Assembly: GCA_964017235.1 (NCBI GenBank)
Contig: OZ024931.1
Span: forward strand, 94,273,721 to 94,337,720
Direction: 5' to 3'
Length of the DNA stretch: 64,000 bases
Source of the DNA: Sabellastarte sp. h YS-2021
Lineage: Eukaryota; Annelida; Polychaeta; Sabellida; Sabellidae
The stretch's first letter is position 1; each line of letters begins with the position of its first letter. The notes beneath the pieces are model-generated. The model worked only from the letters and a program-made list of their open reading frames with translations, ran no database searches and was not told the DNA's origin. Positions 11,543-24,001 of this stretch are shown here, piece by piece. Made by a program: the position numbers and the translations under genes.

Positions 11543-12870
11543 AGAAATAAGAACGTGCCCTCAAATTCTTCGCACATTCCATGGTCTTTTTTTTGGTGAT
11601 TGACTGTACTCTCAATAGTTCATACAATTACACAATAATGAAACCAGTCTGACCACACCACAGTCCTGTCCATGTAAATAACAGTTAAGTTTGTCTTCTG
11701 TATCCAGCAATCTGTCCTATGATCCATTAGGCACCCACTAACACACAATGTCTGTATCCTCTGATCCGTTCAGTGTGTACTAGCAAAATATCTATATCCA
11801 GATGTTCAGAGTGTCTGCACTGTTCACTCCAAAATGTGAATAATATCCAAAACAAGCAAATCCACTCTGGTTGGCTGTTTCAAAAACATATATATGCAAC
11901 TATGAACTATGGTTAGGTTTTCAACCCTACATGGGTACTCACTATCTAAAATTTGGGGCCGATGTTTTTGGTATCTTCTAAGTTCATTTATGTTTTATGA
12001 AAAATCATAAATCTCTCTGAAATGATGAGATTTAGCTTAATTTTTGCTGGGGTGGGCGGGACGAAATTTAAAATGCATAAAGACTGTCATCATCTGTGCA
12101 ACACCAGCATAAGGATTATGGGTGCTCAACAGTTCTAGCCCCTACACCGTTTTTCAACAAATTTTCAATTGTGCTTATTCCAAAGAGAAATGAAGCTGTT
12201 TAGGTTTCAAGCAACATCTGTTGCACATGGCAATACTTTTTCTGTTTTTTCGAACTTGTTATTTTTGTGACTGCTATATAGTCCAGCCTATACATCAAAC
12301 TGGCCTGTCACTCGTTAATTACTATCATGATAAGTTTAAGCTATGTTGCTTTTGCTTTAATGCAAAGAATGAAAGAGGATCACTTATTAACTTGGCAATA
12401 TCTTCTTCAAACAACTGCATTCAAATCTTTAATCATTGATTTTCTAGAAATTAAATCATTGAGTCAACCTGCAAATCATTTGCATGTTAATAAAATGTTA
12501 TAAAAGGTATTTGTCTCTCAAACTAATTTAAAATTTAATACACTGGGTTAAGAACAGACCAATAATCAAGTATATTTGTTGGTCTTAGTGGTTATTGGTT
12601 CATGTCCACCATGCCATCATAACTTGCCAGTGTTTATTAATTCTTTCAGATTATGAGTTTAGATTGTCAGGTTAATATCTTATTTATTGTTACATCAGGC
12701 TCTAAGTTTTGTGTATGTTGCATGTTTTGAGGGGAAGATGCGGGCTTTCTCAGCCACCTTGTTTTTCTTGCCATCTTGATTTCCGGCTTAGGTATTTCTT
12801 TGGTTGAATGTCATGGACTTTGTGAATTATTCAGGGTGCATGCACACTGGGGATGTAGAAGTGTGTTTTT
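11543..12870. other. Intergenic stretch with no recognised gene or element
   Basis: Mixed AT-rich sequence between the carrier gene and element A3. Only short chance ORFs; no array, tRNA-like region or terminal inverted repeat recognised. Confidence 0.5.
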
Positions 12871-13652
12871 ACCTCACAGCCTTTAAATGCTGTACAGGTT
12901 TTGTTCTCACCCATGGTGTCATGATGGGGGGGTGTTCAGGTGAGTGGCCATTAAGAAAATTCTTGTCTGGACTTTATCTCAGAAACCATGAGGTGTAGGA
13001 TGTTGAGACTTTGTAGTGACATTTTTTTTTTTTTTTTTTTTTTTTTTTTGGGGGGGGGGGGGTGTAGCTCTGCGATGTTGTGACCTTTACTTGACCTTGT
13101 TATAGTAACCTTGATCTTTAAAATCTTACCCAGGCTGTATCTCGGAAACCGTAAGGTGTAAGAAGTTGTAACTTGGCAGGGACATTGGTTGGGACATGTA
13201 GATTTGCAACATCATGATGTGATCTTGACTTGACCTTTGACCTTGTTGTGGTTACCTTGACCTTTAAAATCTTGTCCAAGCTATATCTCGGAAACTCAGT
13301 CTGTAAGATATGGGAATTTGATATTTGTTAGAGACATTGGTTGGGCGGATGTAGGTGTGTAGTGACATGGTGTGATCTCGGTGTTATCTTTAACCTTTGC
13401 TCTACCAGAATGTTTTCTACTTCCATATTTGAGAACTGTTTCTTATAAAGATATATGGATTGCTGCAACTGATTACTTTTACCTTATTGTGCTATCGCCA
13501 TTGACAGCTATACTTCAATTAATCAGTTTAGCAGCATCATAACTTGTGTTATTTCTCCTGCACCTTTGCACAACTTACACTGTAAGTTATACAGAAAATG
13601 GTAACCAGTGCTATTTCCCTGGGCTTGAGGGGTACAGGCATTTCTGGTGCTG
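12871..13652 (+). mobile_element. Family A element, copy A3 (short)
   Basis: Head ACCTCACAGCCTTTAAATGC (palindrome decayed relative to A2), then TTTTGTTCTCACCCATGGTGTC, about three array units, and a tail with GGGCTTGAGGGGTACAGGCA ending near 13652. Contains a T28 run (13022-13049) joined to G13 (13050-13062). One perfect DR1 (- strand) at 13231-13243. Confidence 0.8.
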
Positions 13653-15890
13653 TTTTCATGAGTTAGGTTTATCATTCAACAGAGTGGTTCTTGGGATGGT
13701 GAATTGTGATCTATTGATACATTATCACTTGAATATTATTGTGTTATTGATGGTGAGGCTGATATTTTTGGATGTTAATACAGATACCAGTTATTACAGC
13801 TTGGGTTGTCATGAGCATTTGTTATATCCCTGGGCCAAAGTCGAGAATATACTGGATTCAGGCATGTCATACCTTCATTCATTTTGACTTGTCTTTTTGA
13901 TAACTCTTCTATTTCTTTCAAACTTGGCACACTTGTATTTGAGCAAGGAAAAAACCTATTTTAAGGTGACCCTAAACTCCCGATATGAATGAACTAATTG
14001 CCACCTAATGTCAAAAATAGACTTTTGGGGCACTTTAAGCCAAAACTACTGATATCACCAAATGTAGTATGCACATTAGCCACATTAATATTCTCTCCCT
14101 ATTTGATTTTCAGATCAGTAGGGTCATTAAAAATTAATGAATGATTATTTTTATATAAAGTCTATATTTTTAGTTTAACTTGATCGTAACTTCCAAAGAA
14201 ATAGACCTTTGACCTTACATGTAAAAAAGGAGTATTTTTATTGCATATAGGGGCTATAAAATATAAATATATAAAGTGTCTCTTTACAATTTGAGATTTA
14301 TATTAAGTACATTAATATCCAGATACCAGTCACTTTTCATATCATAATTAAGTGATTGAGTGTTTTATTATTAGTATTGATATACTGTCCTTATATATGT
14401 GTTGGATATAATAAAACAGCCAATCCTGAATGAATAACAGGCACAAGGAAAGCCTCTACTTTGTTTTACTTTACTTTATTGCCCATTTTTGTGGGAGTGG
14501 GGTGGGGGTCTTATATCATCCCTCCTAAAATATGAGTGGGCAGCATGTAAGGGGTTAATTGTTGATACATTCCTATCTTAATTTGTGAAACAACTGATAT
14601 GCTTATACAGGTATATGTACATAGATGTCATATAAATATATGTAATGATATTTTTATAATGTAAACCAGTTGTAAGGTTTTTCATAGTTACTCTTCTCCC
14701 ATCTTTGAGGGACAGAAATGTACAAACCCAAATTCCTAAAAATATAAGTTGACCTGTTAAGATTTACTTACATTTTATTATATTCCATCCCTCCACTGAC
14801 AGGTTAAAGGAATATAAAACTGATAAAACTGCTTTGGACTTTCTATTTTAGAATTTACATTTAAATACTTTGAAAAATGATAAACTTTATCATTGCAAAT
14901 AAAATAATGTAAAATGTTTCATAGAATAATTGTGGCATACAAAAAATGGGTCCGACAGAAAATATCCAGTTACCACTTGTATCATGAGAGATGGCCTGTC
15001 CTGGGATAGGTTGATATAGAGTCAGTGCAATCTAGTCTTTAAAATTGAGAAAATCTATTTTAAAACTCTAATAACTAAGCGGTATCTCAATCTTGAAGTT
15101 TTTGCATGTGTCACATAAGCACGATGAAGTAAAATCCCTTTACATTTTGACAATATGTCATCTACAAATCCCTGGAACTATTTTTAAACCTACAGAGCTA
15201 AAACTATTTGAGATGAAAATGACATTGAGATTCAGAGTTGATGAAATTTAGCATTTTACCCCTGTCAGCTATTAACAAGCCATAGTTTTATATCTCAGGT
15301 TAGTTTGCAGATCATTGTTACCCATCAATAGTGTAGTAGTCAGAATATTGTCTGTCAGTACCTTACATCAAAGAGCTTTCTTTAAAATTGTGCATTAAAC
15401 TGTTCTATTGGGGTACTGCACTGTATGCTGAGAGAGCATGTGAAGTATGCAAAAATTGCAGTATGTTCAGAAGCATATTGACAACTAGTTGGCTGGGTGT
15501 TTTTTTTAAATTTTTGTTTTACTAGGTGATAGTAGGTTTAAGAATATGTATGAGAAAAAATTGTGAGGTTTTTGCTTTGTAATAATCAGTGGGAAATGTC
15601 AAATGTTTTGCAATCAAATAATATATCTTGTATGCACAGTAAATCATTGTCTCAATATGTATGCCTACATTTAATGTTTGTACCTTGCTTTCTTGAAAAT
15701 GTCTGTGATGAAATTTTGAGATATAATGGTTTATTGCTTTTCAGGGTATTGTTATTTATAATAAACTATTAGTACTATTAAGTGAATTTTATTCTTCTGG
15801 GTATGTCTTCGTAATCATTCTCCCAGATGCAGTTCATTCAGCAACCCTGTGTTCATGGCACGCATCTTTCAGATGTGGTACACAACACCT
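13653..15890. other. Intergenic sequence; 13.9-14.2 kb resembles the Q core
   Basis: GTGACCCTAAACTCCCGATATGAATGAA at about 13967 is a diverged match to the Q-core phrases at 24.6-25.3 kb (GGTCAC..TAAAGTCCCAATATGAAT). The rest (14.3-15.9 kb) is AT-rich with no gene or element recognised. Confidence 0.5.
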
Positions 15891-16179
15891 AATTAAGCGT
15901 TCCTGAAAGGGCGCTTATTTGTTTTTGCCTCAGTTTCCTCGCCGCCGCCGCCGCATTATCATCTCCCTTGAATATCTCCCTTATTATTAGAATGTTTCAA
16001 ACCATATTTGGCAGTTATATACCTTACTCGTGGGAAAATATCGAAAATGCGAGCTGATTAGATTTTGGGAGCAATCCCTTGAAAAATGTCTCATTTATGA
16101 GTGATTTTCTGACACCTTCCAATCTGAAAGCCTTAAATTTAGGTCAACCCCCCTATTATCTTCTTAAGTATTGCATTTA

Positions 16180-17200
16180 GAGCCATAAAATGTACTGGGA
16201 GGTAATAGGAAACCATATGTGGGGAGTCTAAATAGCCGGTCAGTTTTACCCCCCGGCCCCCCCTTATGGGTCAAACTGGGATCATAAAATAGCTGATTTT
16301 GAGTTTTTGCCTTATATCTCCTTTATTGTTGCTTTTATAGCTTCAGAATGTATTAAGAGGTATTGGGAAAGCATATGTGGAGAGTCTAAATAGCCGGTCA
16401 GTTTTACCACCCGGCCCCCCTTATGGGTCAAACTGGGGTCATAAAATAGCTGATTTTGAGTTTTTGCCTTATATCTCCTTTATTGGTGCTTTTATAGCTT
16501 CAGAATGTATTAAGAGATATTGGGAAAGCATATGTGGAGAATCTAAATAGCCGGTCAGTTTTATCCCCCGACACCCCATTGTGGGTCAAACTGGGGTCAT
16601 AAAATAGTTGCTTTGGAGTTTTGCCTTATATCTCCTTTATTGTTGCTTTTATACCTTCAGAATGTATTAAGAGGTATTGGGAAAGCATATGTGGAGAGTC
16701 TAAATAGCCGGTCAGTTTTACCCCCCTGGCCCCCCCTTATGGGTCAAACTGGGGTGATAAAATAGCTGATTTTGAGTTTTTGCCTTATATCTCCTTTATT
16801 GTTGCTTTTATAGCTTCAGAATGCATTAAGAGGTATTGGGAAAGCATATGTGGAGAGTCTAAATAGCCAGTCAGTTTTACCCCCCGGCCCCCCCTTATGG
16901 GTCAAACTGGGGTCATAAAATAGCTGATTTTGAGTTTTTGCCTTATATCTCCTTCATTTTTGGTTTTATAGCTTCAGAATGTATTAAGAGGTATTGGGAA
17001 AGCATATGTGGAGAGTCTAAATAGCCGGTCAGTTTTACCCCTGACACCCCTTATGGGTCAAACTGGGGTCGTAAAATAGCTGTTTTGGAGTTTTTACCTG
17101 ATATTTCCTTTATTGCTGCTTTTATAGCTTCGCAATATATTAAGAGGTATTGGGAATCCATATCTGGACAGTCTAAATAGCTGGTTAGTTTTACCTATTA
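16180..17200 (+). repeat. M-core tandem array, 158-bp unit, about 6.5 copies
   Basis: AGCCGGTCAGTTTTACC recurs at about 16234, 16392, 16549, 16706, 16865 and 17023: spacing 156-159 bp. Units hold GGGTCAAACTGGGGTCATAA and GCTTCAGAATGTATTAAGAG. The same core sits inverted at 31.3-31.9 kb behind another head-B hairpin. Confidence 0.9.
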
Positions 17201-17812
17201 ACTTCATTTCCATTTTACAAAAAAATCACAAATAACTTTATTTCGCCTAAAATGGCTTCTTTAATAAGATATTTTAAGTTTTGCCAATATTTTTAATCTT
17301 TCAACAATTCACAAGTACATTTCCAGTAGTCACAAACTCAACAAACCCCTGTTGTTAGTTTCCTGTAATTATCCAAAGTGGCGGATCTCATACCGGTTAA
17401 ATAAAATTGCTCCACTTGCTCTTATATGAAACAGAAAAGAGTTCCAGAATGTCGGTGCATAATGGCGGAAAGACTTATGTAGGGTATATGCATATACCAT
17501 ATGCAGAGAGTCTTAAGACACTGATCAGATTCCATCCCACCCCCATGGGTCAAAGTGGGGGTCATAAAATCTCCTTATCTGTTGTTTTTAAGAGGTCAAA
17601 TTTACACCAAGGTCACCCTTATGGGTCAAACTAGGGTCATAAAATAACAGATTTTGTGTTTTTGTTGATATCTCCTTCATTATTGCTTTTGGAGCTTTTG
17701 TTGTCCTTTTTATGTTGTCCTAACCTAGATAAGCCCCTAGTAGGGTCGGTTGGGAGGGCCTCTCTTGTCCAGTGAGTAGGGTATTAACTTATAAAAATTT
17801 AATGTACTTATT

Positions 17813-19815
17813 GTATCCACCGGAAGCATCCCGTGGATACTTTGGTTTCGTGTTTGCTCCGCCGCCGCCGCGCGTAGAGAGATTTTCGGCATTAACGCTC
17901 TAAGAGGAAAACGGCAGCAGCTAGGTTCACCAAATTTGCAGGATATCTTTATTGGGGGTAAGCTTCTATGGGAAGGAAAATAGCCTCATTCTGAAAAACA
18001 AGATGGCCGCCATGGGCATTTCTTTGAAAATAATCAACATTTTTCTACTGGCTGTTTCTCATAGGTAGAAGGTTGAATCTCTTCATAGGTGATATGTATA
18101 ACAGATATACATGTCCTCTACAACCTTGCATACATTTGACCTTGAAGCTCTTAATTCAAGGTTATCCATGGAGTGCCGAAGTAACCTACATAGCAGACTT
18201 TAAAAGTGCCTATATCTCCCTTATTATTGGTCCTAGAGGTTTGCAATGTGAAACCAACCTATAGGAAATCATATGCTGCGAATCTTCTGATGTTGTCAGA
18301 ATTGACCTTGGACCCCTCCTTCAAGGTGAAACGAGGATAGCCAAACTTTAAAGTGCTTATAACTCGCTTATTATTGATCCTAGAGGTTTGGGATGGTAAA
18401 CCAACATATAGGAAATCATGGGCTGGGAATCTTCTGGCATGGTCGGATTTGACCTTGGGCCCCTCCTTCAAGGTCAAAGGAGGATAGCCAAAGCTAAAAG
18501 TGCTTATAACTCGATTATTATTGGTCCTACAAGTTTGGGATGGTAAACCAACATATAGGAAATGATGGGCTGGGAATCTTCTGGTGTGGTCGGATTTGAC
18601 CTGGGGCCCCTCCTTCAAGGTCAAATGAGGATAGTCAAAGTTAAAACTGCTTATAACTCACTTATTATTGGTCCTAGAGGTTTGGGATGCTAAACCAACA
18701 TATAGGAAATAATGGGCTGGGAATCTTCTGGTGTGGTCGGATTTGACCTTGGGCCCCTCCTTCAAGGTCAAATGAGGACAGCAAAACTTAAAACTGCTTA
18801 TAACTCACTTATTAGTGATCCTAGAGGTTTGGGATGGTAAACCAACATATAGGAAATCATGGGCTGGGAGTCTTCTGGTGTGGTCGGGTTTGACCTTGGG
18901 CCCCTCCTTCAAGGTCAAACGAGGATAGCCAAAGTTAAAACTGCTTATAACTCACTTATTATTGGTCCTAGAGGTGTGGGATGGTAAACCAACATATAGG
19001 AAATCATGGGCTGAGAATTTTCTGGTGTGGTCGGATTTGACCTTGGCCCCCTCCTTCTTGGGCCAACGAGGCTAGCCAAAGTTAAAACTGCTTATAACTC
19101 GATTATTATTGCTCCTAGAGGTTTGGGATGGTAAACCAACCTATAGAAACTCATGGGCTGGGAATCTTCTGGTGTGGTCTGATTTGACCTTGGGCCCCTC
19201 CAAGGTCAAACAAGGATAGCCAAAGTTAAAAGACTTATAACTCACTTATTATTGCTCCTAGAGGTTTGGGATGGTAAACCAACCTATAGAAACTCATGGG
19301 CTGGGAATCTTTTTGTGTGGTCAGATTTGACTTTGAGCCCCTCGTTCAAGGTCAAAAGAGGATAGCCAAATTTAAAAGTGCTTATAACTCACTTATTATT
19401 GCTCCTAGAGGTTTGGGATGGTAAACCAACCTATAGAAACTCATGGGCTGGGAATCTTTTTGTGTGGTCAGATTTGACTTTGGGCCCCTTGTTCAAGGTC
19501 AAAAGAGGATAGCCAAAGTTAAATTGCTTATAACTCGCTTATTATTGCTCCTAGAGGTTTGGGATGGTAAACCAGCATATAGGAAATCATTGGCTGGGAA
19601 TCTTCTGGTGTGGACGGAATTGACCCTGGGCCCCTTCTTCAAGGTCAAACGAGGATAGCCAAAGTTAAAAGTGCTTATAACTCGCTTATTATTGGTCGTA
19701 GAGGTTTGGGATGGTAAACCAACATATAGGAAATCATGGGCTGGGAATCTTCTGGTGTGGTCGGATTTGACCTTTGGCCCCTTCTTCAAGGTCAAATGAG
19801 GACAGCCAAAGTTGT
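17813..19815 (+). mobile_element. Head-E element E1 nested in B1
   Basis: Head hairpin 17813-17840 (GTATCCACCGG ... CCGTGGATAC), then TTTGGTTTCGTGTTTGCTCC, GCC repeats, and AGAGAGATTTTCGGC, also found in E2 on the other strand at 59.4 kb. It runs into an E-core array. The 3' limit is placed where the B-family sequence GTCCGGATGATAACTT resumes. Confidence 0.7.
18120..19815 (+). repeat. E-core tandem array, 147-bp unit, about 11 copies
   Basis: GAGGTTTGGGATGGTAAACC recurs at about 147-bp spacing (18385, 18532, 18679, 18826, 18973, 19120, 19263, 19410, 19556, 19703). Units include CTTATAACTCGCTTATTATT and TTGACCTTGGGCCCCTCC. ORFs on both strands here are array by-products with repeated peptides. 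Confidence 0.92.
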
Positions 19816-19979
19816 CCGGATGATAACTTAAGAAGCGTTTAAAATATTCGTCTGAAATTTGATATATGGATGCAAGGTATAAAGATCTGGAAATGTTTAG
19901 ATTTTGGTAGACTTCCATTAAAAAATGGCTAATTAATTAAGCATTATAATTTTATTAACGAGGAAAATACAAATCTATT

Positions 19980-21180
19980 CATAACTTCTAAACCGTGCGA
20001 GATAGAGCGATTTCAACGAAATTTTTGACCCACAGGGTATCTCTGCTAAGTACTCTGCTCAATTCCAAAAATATTTCCTCTCTCCAAAAATGGCGGCCAT
20101 TTTGAATTTTTGACAAAAATGGCAAAAATTTAAAGGTCTGCACTCTGATTTGTGGGAACACGATGCACTCATGTAGTGTTCATCACAAATAATTCACAAA
20201 TAATTATTTTGGCAAAATTTTTGGCCCACAGGGTATCTCAGCAAGCACATTTTTCAAAAAAAATTTTCCTCTATCCAAAAATGGCAGCCATTTTTAATTT
20301 TCGAATTTTTGACAAAAATGGTAAAACTTAAAATTGCTTGTATCTCCTAAACCGTGCGAGATAGAGCGATTTCGGCGAAATTTTTGGCCCACAAGGTATA
20401 TATGCAAGATATTCGGCTCAATTCTCAAAAATTTTTCCTCTTTCCAAAAATGGCGTCCATTTTGAATTTTCGAATTTTTGACAAAAATAGTAAAACTTAA
20501 AATTGCTTGTATCTCCTAAACCGTGCGAGATAGAGCGATTTCAGCGAAAGTTTTGACCCAGAGGGTATATATGCAAGATACTCTGCTCAATTCTCAAAAA
20601 TTTTCCTTCCCCCAAAAATGGCGGTCATTTTGAATTTTCGAATTTTTGACAAAAATAGTAAAACTTAAAATTGCTTGTATCTCCAAAATCGTGCGAGATA
20701 GAGCGATTTCGGTGAAATTTTTGTCCCGCAGGATATATATGCAAGATATTCTGGCGATTTTTCAAAAAATTTTCCTCTTTCCAAAAATGGTGGCCATTTT
20801 GAATTTTCGAATTTTTGACAAAAATGGTAAAACTTAAAATTGCATGTATCTCCTAAACCGTGCGAGATAGAGCGATTTCAGTGAAATTTTTGGCCCACAG
20901 GGTATATATGCAAGACACTCTGGCGATTTTTCCAAAATTTTTCCTCTTTCCAAAATGGCGGCCATTTTGAATTTTCGAATTTTTGACAAAAATGGTAAAA
21001 CTTAAAATTGCATGTATCTCCTAAACCGTGCGAGATAGAGCGATTTCAGCGAAATTTTTGGCCCACAGGGTATATATGCAAGATACTCTGGCGATTTTTC
21101 AAAAATTTTTCCTCTTTCCAAAAATGGCGGTCATTTTGAATTGTCAAATATTTGACAAAAATGGTAAAACTCAACCATTT
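19980..21180 (+). repeat. N-core tandem array, about 168-bp unit, 7 copies
   Basis: AACCGTGCGAGATAGAGCGATTTC recurs at 19991, (diverged near 20170), 20349, 20519, 20688, 20856 and 21023. Each unit has an AAAATGGCGGCCATTTT-type palindrome and TTTTCGAATTTTTGAC. The same core occurs at 56.2-57.0 kb and 62.6-63.6 kb. Confidence 0.92.
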
Positions 21181-21687
21181 TAAATTTTCCAATTTTTTTT
21201 CGATATAATTTTAGATTGACAGGGTATCTAGACAAGATCTTCTTTCTATTATAAGCAGCCAACACCATCTTTCTTTTGGGACGCTTTGTTTTTGCCATGC
21301 AAAAACAATCGCTTTGCTTCGCTAGCGATCCTCTAGTTAAATTTGCAATTTTATTGCATTAATAGATCCTATCCAATGGACAATATGGTAGAATAACTAT
21401 CAGTTGGAAGGTGGGTAGATCATTAGGTGCTAAATTGATCTCGAAGCAAGTCATAAACAGTCTCTGAGGGACATCAGCTGGTCCCAATGGTCGGTTGCTG
21501 GTTAACAGGTTACTGGATCTAAGCGACCCTGTTTCCCCCCCCCCCCGCCCCCCCCGGCTACAGACCACTGAGGTAGGGGAAGAAAGGTATGAGCAACTTC
21601 TTGCTGGTCTGAAGCAGGTCACTACCACCTTGAAAACCTTTGGATAATGTGACAGGCTGCTTATTTATGTATGGGCTAGTGGTGGAT

Positions 21688-22572
21688 CTACTGGGCAGCC
21701 ACCACTGGACCCAGATCAAAAAGCTCTGAATCAGCCCAAGCTATATCCATCAAGTCAAACTGGGTGAAGTTGTGGGATTTCCAATGACAGGCTGACAATA
21801 ACTGTTCTAAGGAATATCCTGTCCTGAAGGCCTTACAAGCAGCAAAGACCCAAACAGCATGGGCAGTAACCTGATGTTGAGTAAGGAGAGCTCGTAGAAT
21901 AGGGTCACAGTCTACTTGATCCATGATGAGATAGTGGCAGGAGATATATCCTTGTCACAAGTTGAACCTTTCTTGAAGGAGACGAAGACCAGTTCTTTAT
22001 TCTGCCGGAGAGTAGCACAGGGCTCTAACTGGGCATAGTGACCTATCACCCTTTGAGTGATTTATCCAGAGTGGGGCCCAAGGCTGAAATAACCACCGGG
22101 GCCACACTGTCTTGACCCTCCTTTGCCAGATGGTTCTTCGAGAGGAAGCTATATGAGGAGTAGAAAGACACCCTGGACCAGTCTGTCTGGATTCTAATGT
22201 TTTTGAAGAGCCAAGCCTGGATCTCACTCCTACACTGCCAGAACCCAAAGCTAAGAGGAAGACAGTCTTGAAAGTCAGACGCTGCAAGGAGGCTCCTCTA
22301 AGGGGTTCAAAGGAAGCCTTTGTAAGCTGGTGAAGCACCAGTGAGAGAGACGAAGAGGGGATGGCCCTGCACCCCTTAGGTCTGTTTCTGTAGAAACTAT
22401 CCATCAGAAGAGTAAGATTTTCATCTTTACTGACATTAATGGGTGAATTTCCCAACTTGTCTGCTATGGCTGATCTATAACCATCAATAGTGCATGCTTG
22501 TAACTTCCTTTCATGTTGCAGATGCAGGAGGAAGTCAGCTATGGCCTTTATATGTGGTGCCCTGATGTCCAC
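21688..22572 (-). pseudogene. DIRS tyrosine recombinase remnant, broken
   Basis: N-terminal part reads TIDGYRSAIADKLGN and LQRLTFKTVFLLALGSGS; the C-terminal part (21924-21688) reads LLSACHWKSHN and IAWADSELFDLG. Known DIRS recombinases integrate circular cDNA with a catalytic R..HxxR..Y set. Here the residue in the HxxR position is Trp (TAHAVWVFAA) and the expected Tyr in the FTQFxL segment is Asp, and the two parts lie in different frames. The enzyme would be dead. The comparison is from memory of the family, not an alignment. Confidence 0.8.
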
Positions 22573-23560
22573 CTGATTACTGTGGCACTACTTTGTAAAA
22601 ATGGTCCACTTGCTTCATACACTAATCAGGAGCCTCAATTTGTGCTGCCACCACCTCAGAGAACCCTTGCTCCTTGATAGCTGAGGCTCTAGAGCCAGGC
22701 ATTGAGATCTAGGTTTGACACATCCCTGTGTGGAGTCTGAATGAATGGTTGAGTCAGTAGATTGGGCAGGTTGGGCAGGCACAGTGGGATCTGGCTTGAC
22801 ATGGCCACTAGGTCCCAAAACCAGGGCATCTTGAGCCACCCCAGAGCAATCAGGATTCTCCTGCATGGGTAGTCGTGCAGTTCCGCCACCACTTTACCCA
22901 GAATGGCTATTGGTGGGAAGGCATAAGGGTCCAGATACTCCCGTGGCAGACTGAGCGCATCTGCTGTCCGAGCTAGGGAGTCCAGGACTGGTGACACAAA
23001 CTGAAGCAATTTGTTGTTGAATCTTGTTGAAAACAAATCTATATGAGGATGGTGCCACCTTTTGCACATCAACTGGAAAATCCCTGGAAGGAGGGACCAC
23101 TCTGGATGGCCTAGTCTGGATAGCTTGTCTTCCACCACATTCAGCTGTTCTGGAAAGTGTTATTCCTTGAGAGACGCCTTTTTCCTGGAGCACCAGGTCA
23201 GGGTTCTCCCGAGTACACACAGTGGGCCTGACCTCATGCCTCCTTTCTTTATGTAAGCCACTACTGGTGTTGTCTGTGACTATTAGCACTATCTTACTTG
23301 TACAGAGGTCTTGGAAGTCTTTTATGGCCAAAAAGATTGAATTAAGTTCCAGGTAGATAATATGCAATTTGCATATGGGAGGGAACAAGTTCTTCTTGCA
23401 GTACACTCCCCTAAGTGAGCACCCCATCCTTCTTTTGGTGCAACTGTAAACATTTGCAGAGCATGACTGAGAGGGTGTAGTGGTTGGCCTTGAAGGACAT
23501 TTCCTTCCTGGAGCCACCACCGTGAGGATGGAGTGATCTGGGGATAGGGATCACCGTTCC
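21688..23560 (-). mobile_element. DIRS-like retrotransposon remnant 1 (RNase H to tyrosine recombinase)
   Basis: DIRS-type coding sequence read on the - strand across three frames. From 23520 down: RNase H-like segment (YLELNSIFLAIKDFQDLC, IVLIVTDNTS), DKLSRLG and HPHIDLFSTRFNNKLLQFV, then LPNLLTQPF and the recombinase domain (22572 to 21688). The reverse transcriptase upstream of RNase H is missing, so the copy is 5'-truncated. Frameshifts break it at several places. Confidence 0.85.
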
Positions 23561-23619
23561 AAGTGATTTTGTTACTCTCTTCAGGTATTCAGGTATTCTT
23601 CAGGTGCCATGGTATCCAA

Positions 23620-24001
23620 GCCGGACCTGTTTTTATGTCACCTACCTAGTCAGTCAGCTGACATGGCAACACTCTGGCGTCTGTGTACACGTACTCATCC
23701 GCATCCGTGTGAACAACTTCACCAAAACTACAAGAGACAGAGGCATGCTGTTTTTTTTAAAGATACCTTAACTATCAAGGATGAAAAATTGTTCAAGGCA
23801 TGCTGATCTGTTCATTGGTCTGTTCCCCTGAGCCATTACAAGTGAGGCACCCCCACCCAAAGTGTGAAAATTTCAACACTTTATCACAATTATCTCATTC
23901 ACTATTGCAGGGATTTTTCTCTTATCTTGCACATATGTACTAGGCCACTAGTAGATTACCTTGTTGTGAGTATCAGGCCTGGATCTCTCTTAATTATTAC
24001 G
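23620..24001 (+). repeat. G-block repeat next to DIRS remnant 1
   Basis: TCAGTCAGCTGACATGGCAACACTCTGGCG, AAAACTACAAGAGACAGAGGCATGCTG, and CCAAAGTGTGAAAATTTCAACACTTTATC. The reverse complement of these blocks is found at 9.6-9.84 kb and, in part, at 33.92-34.02 kb. Boundaries are approximate. Confidence 0.65.

Larger units (their letters stand above)
15893..21337 (+). mobile_element. Head-B element B1: composite of M, E and N arrays
   Basis: Head hairpin 15893-15919 (TAAGCGTTCC-TGAAA-GGGCGCTTA), then TTTGTTTTTGCCTCAG and (GCC)n, an M array (16.2-17.2 kb), a nested head-E element (17813 onward), an N array (20.0-21.2 kb), and the B tail: GGGACGC at 21278-21284, hairpin GTTTTTGCCATGCAAAAAC at 21288-21306, a second hairpin ATCGCT..AGCGAT at 21308-21329, and terminal CTAG at 21333-21336. 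A 3' hairpin close to a CTRR end is Helitron-like (established), but a 5' TC is not seen. No transposase or helicase coding. Confidence 0.75.

Noticed and set aside
18259..19918. ORFs of 120-139 codons on both strands with repeated peptides such as [22 protein letters not shown]
   Set aside because: They are translations of the 147-bp E-core array (147 is divisible by 3, so frames stay open).
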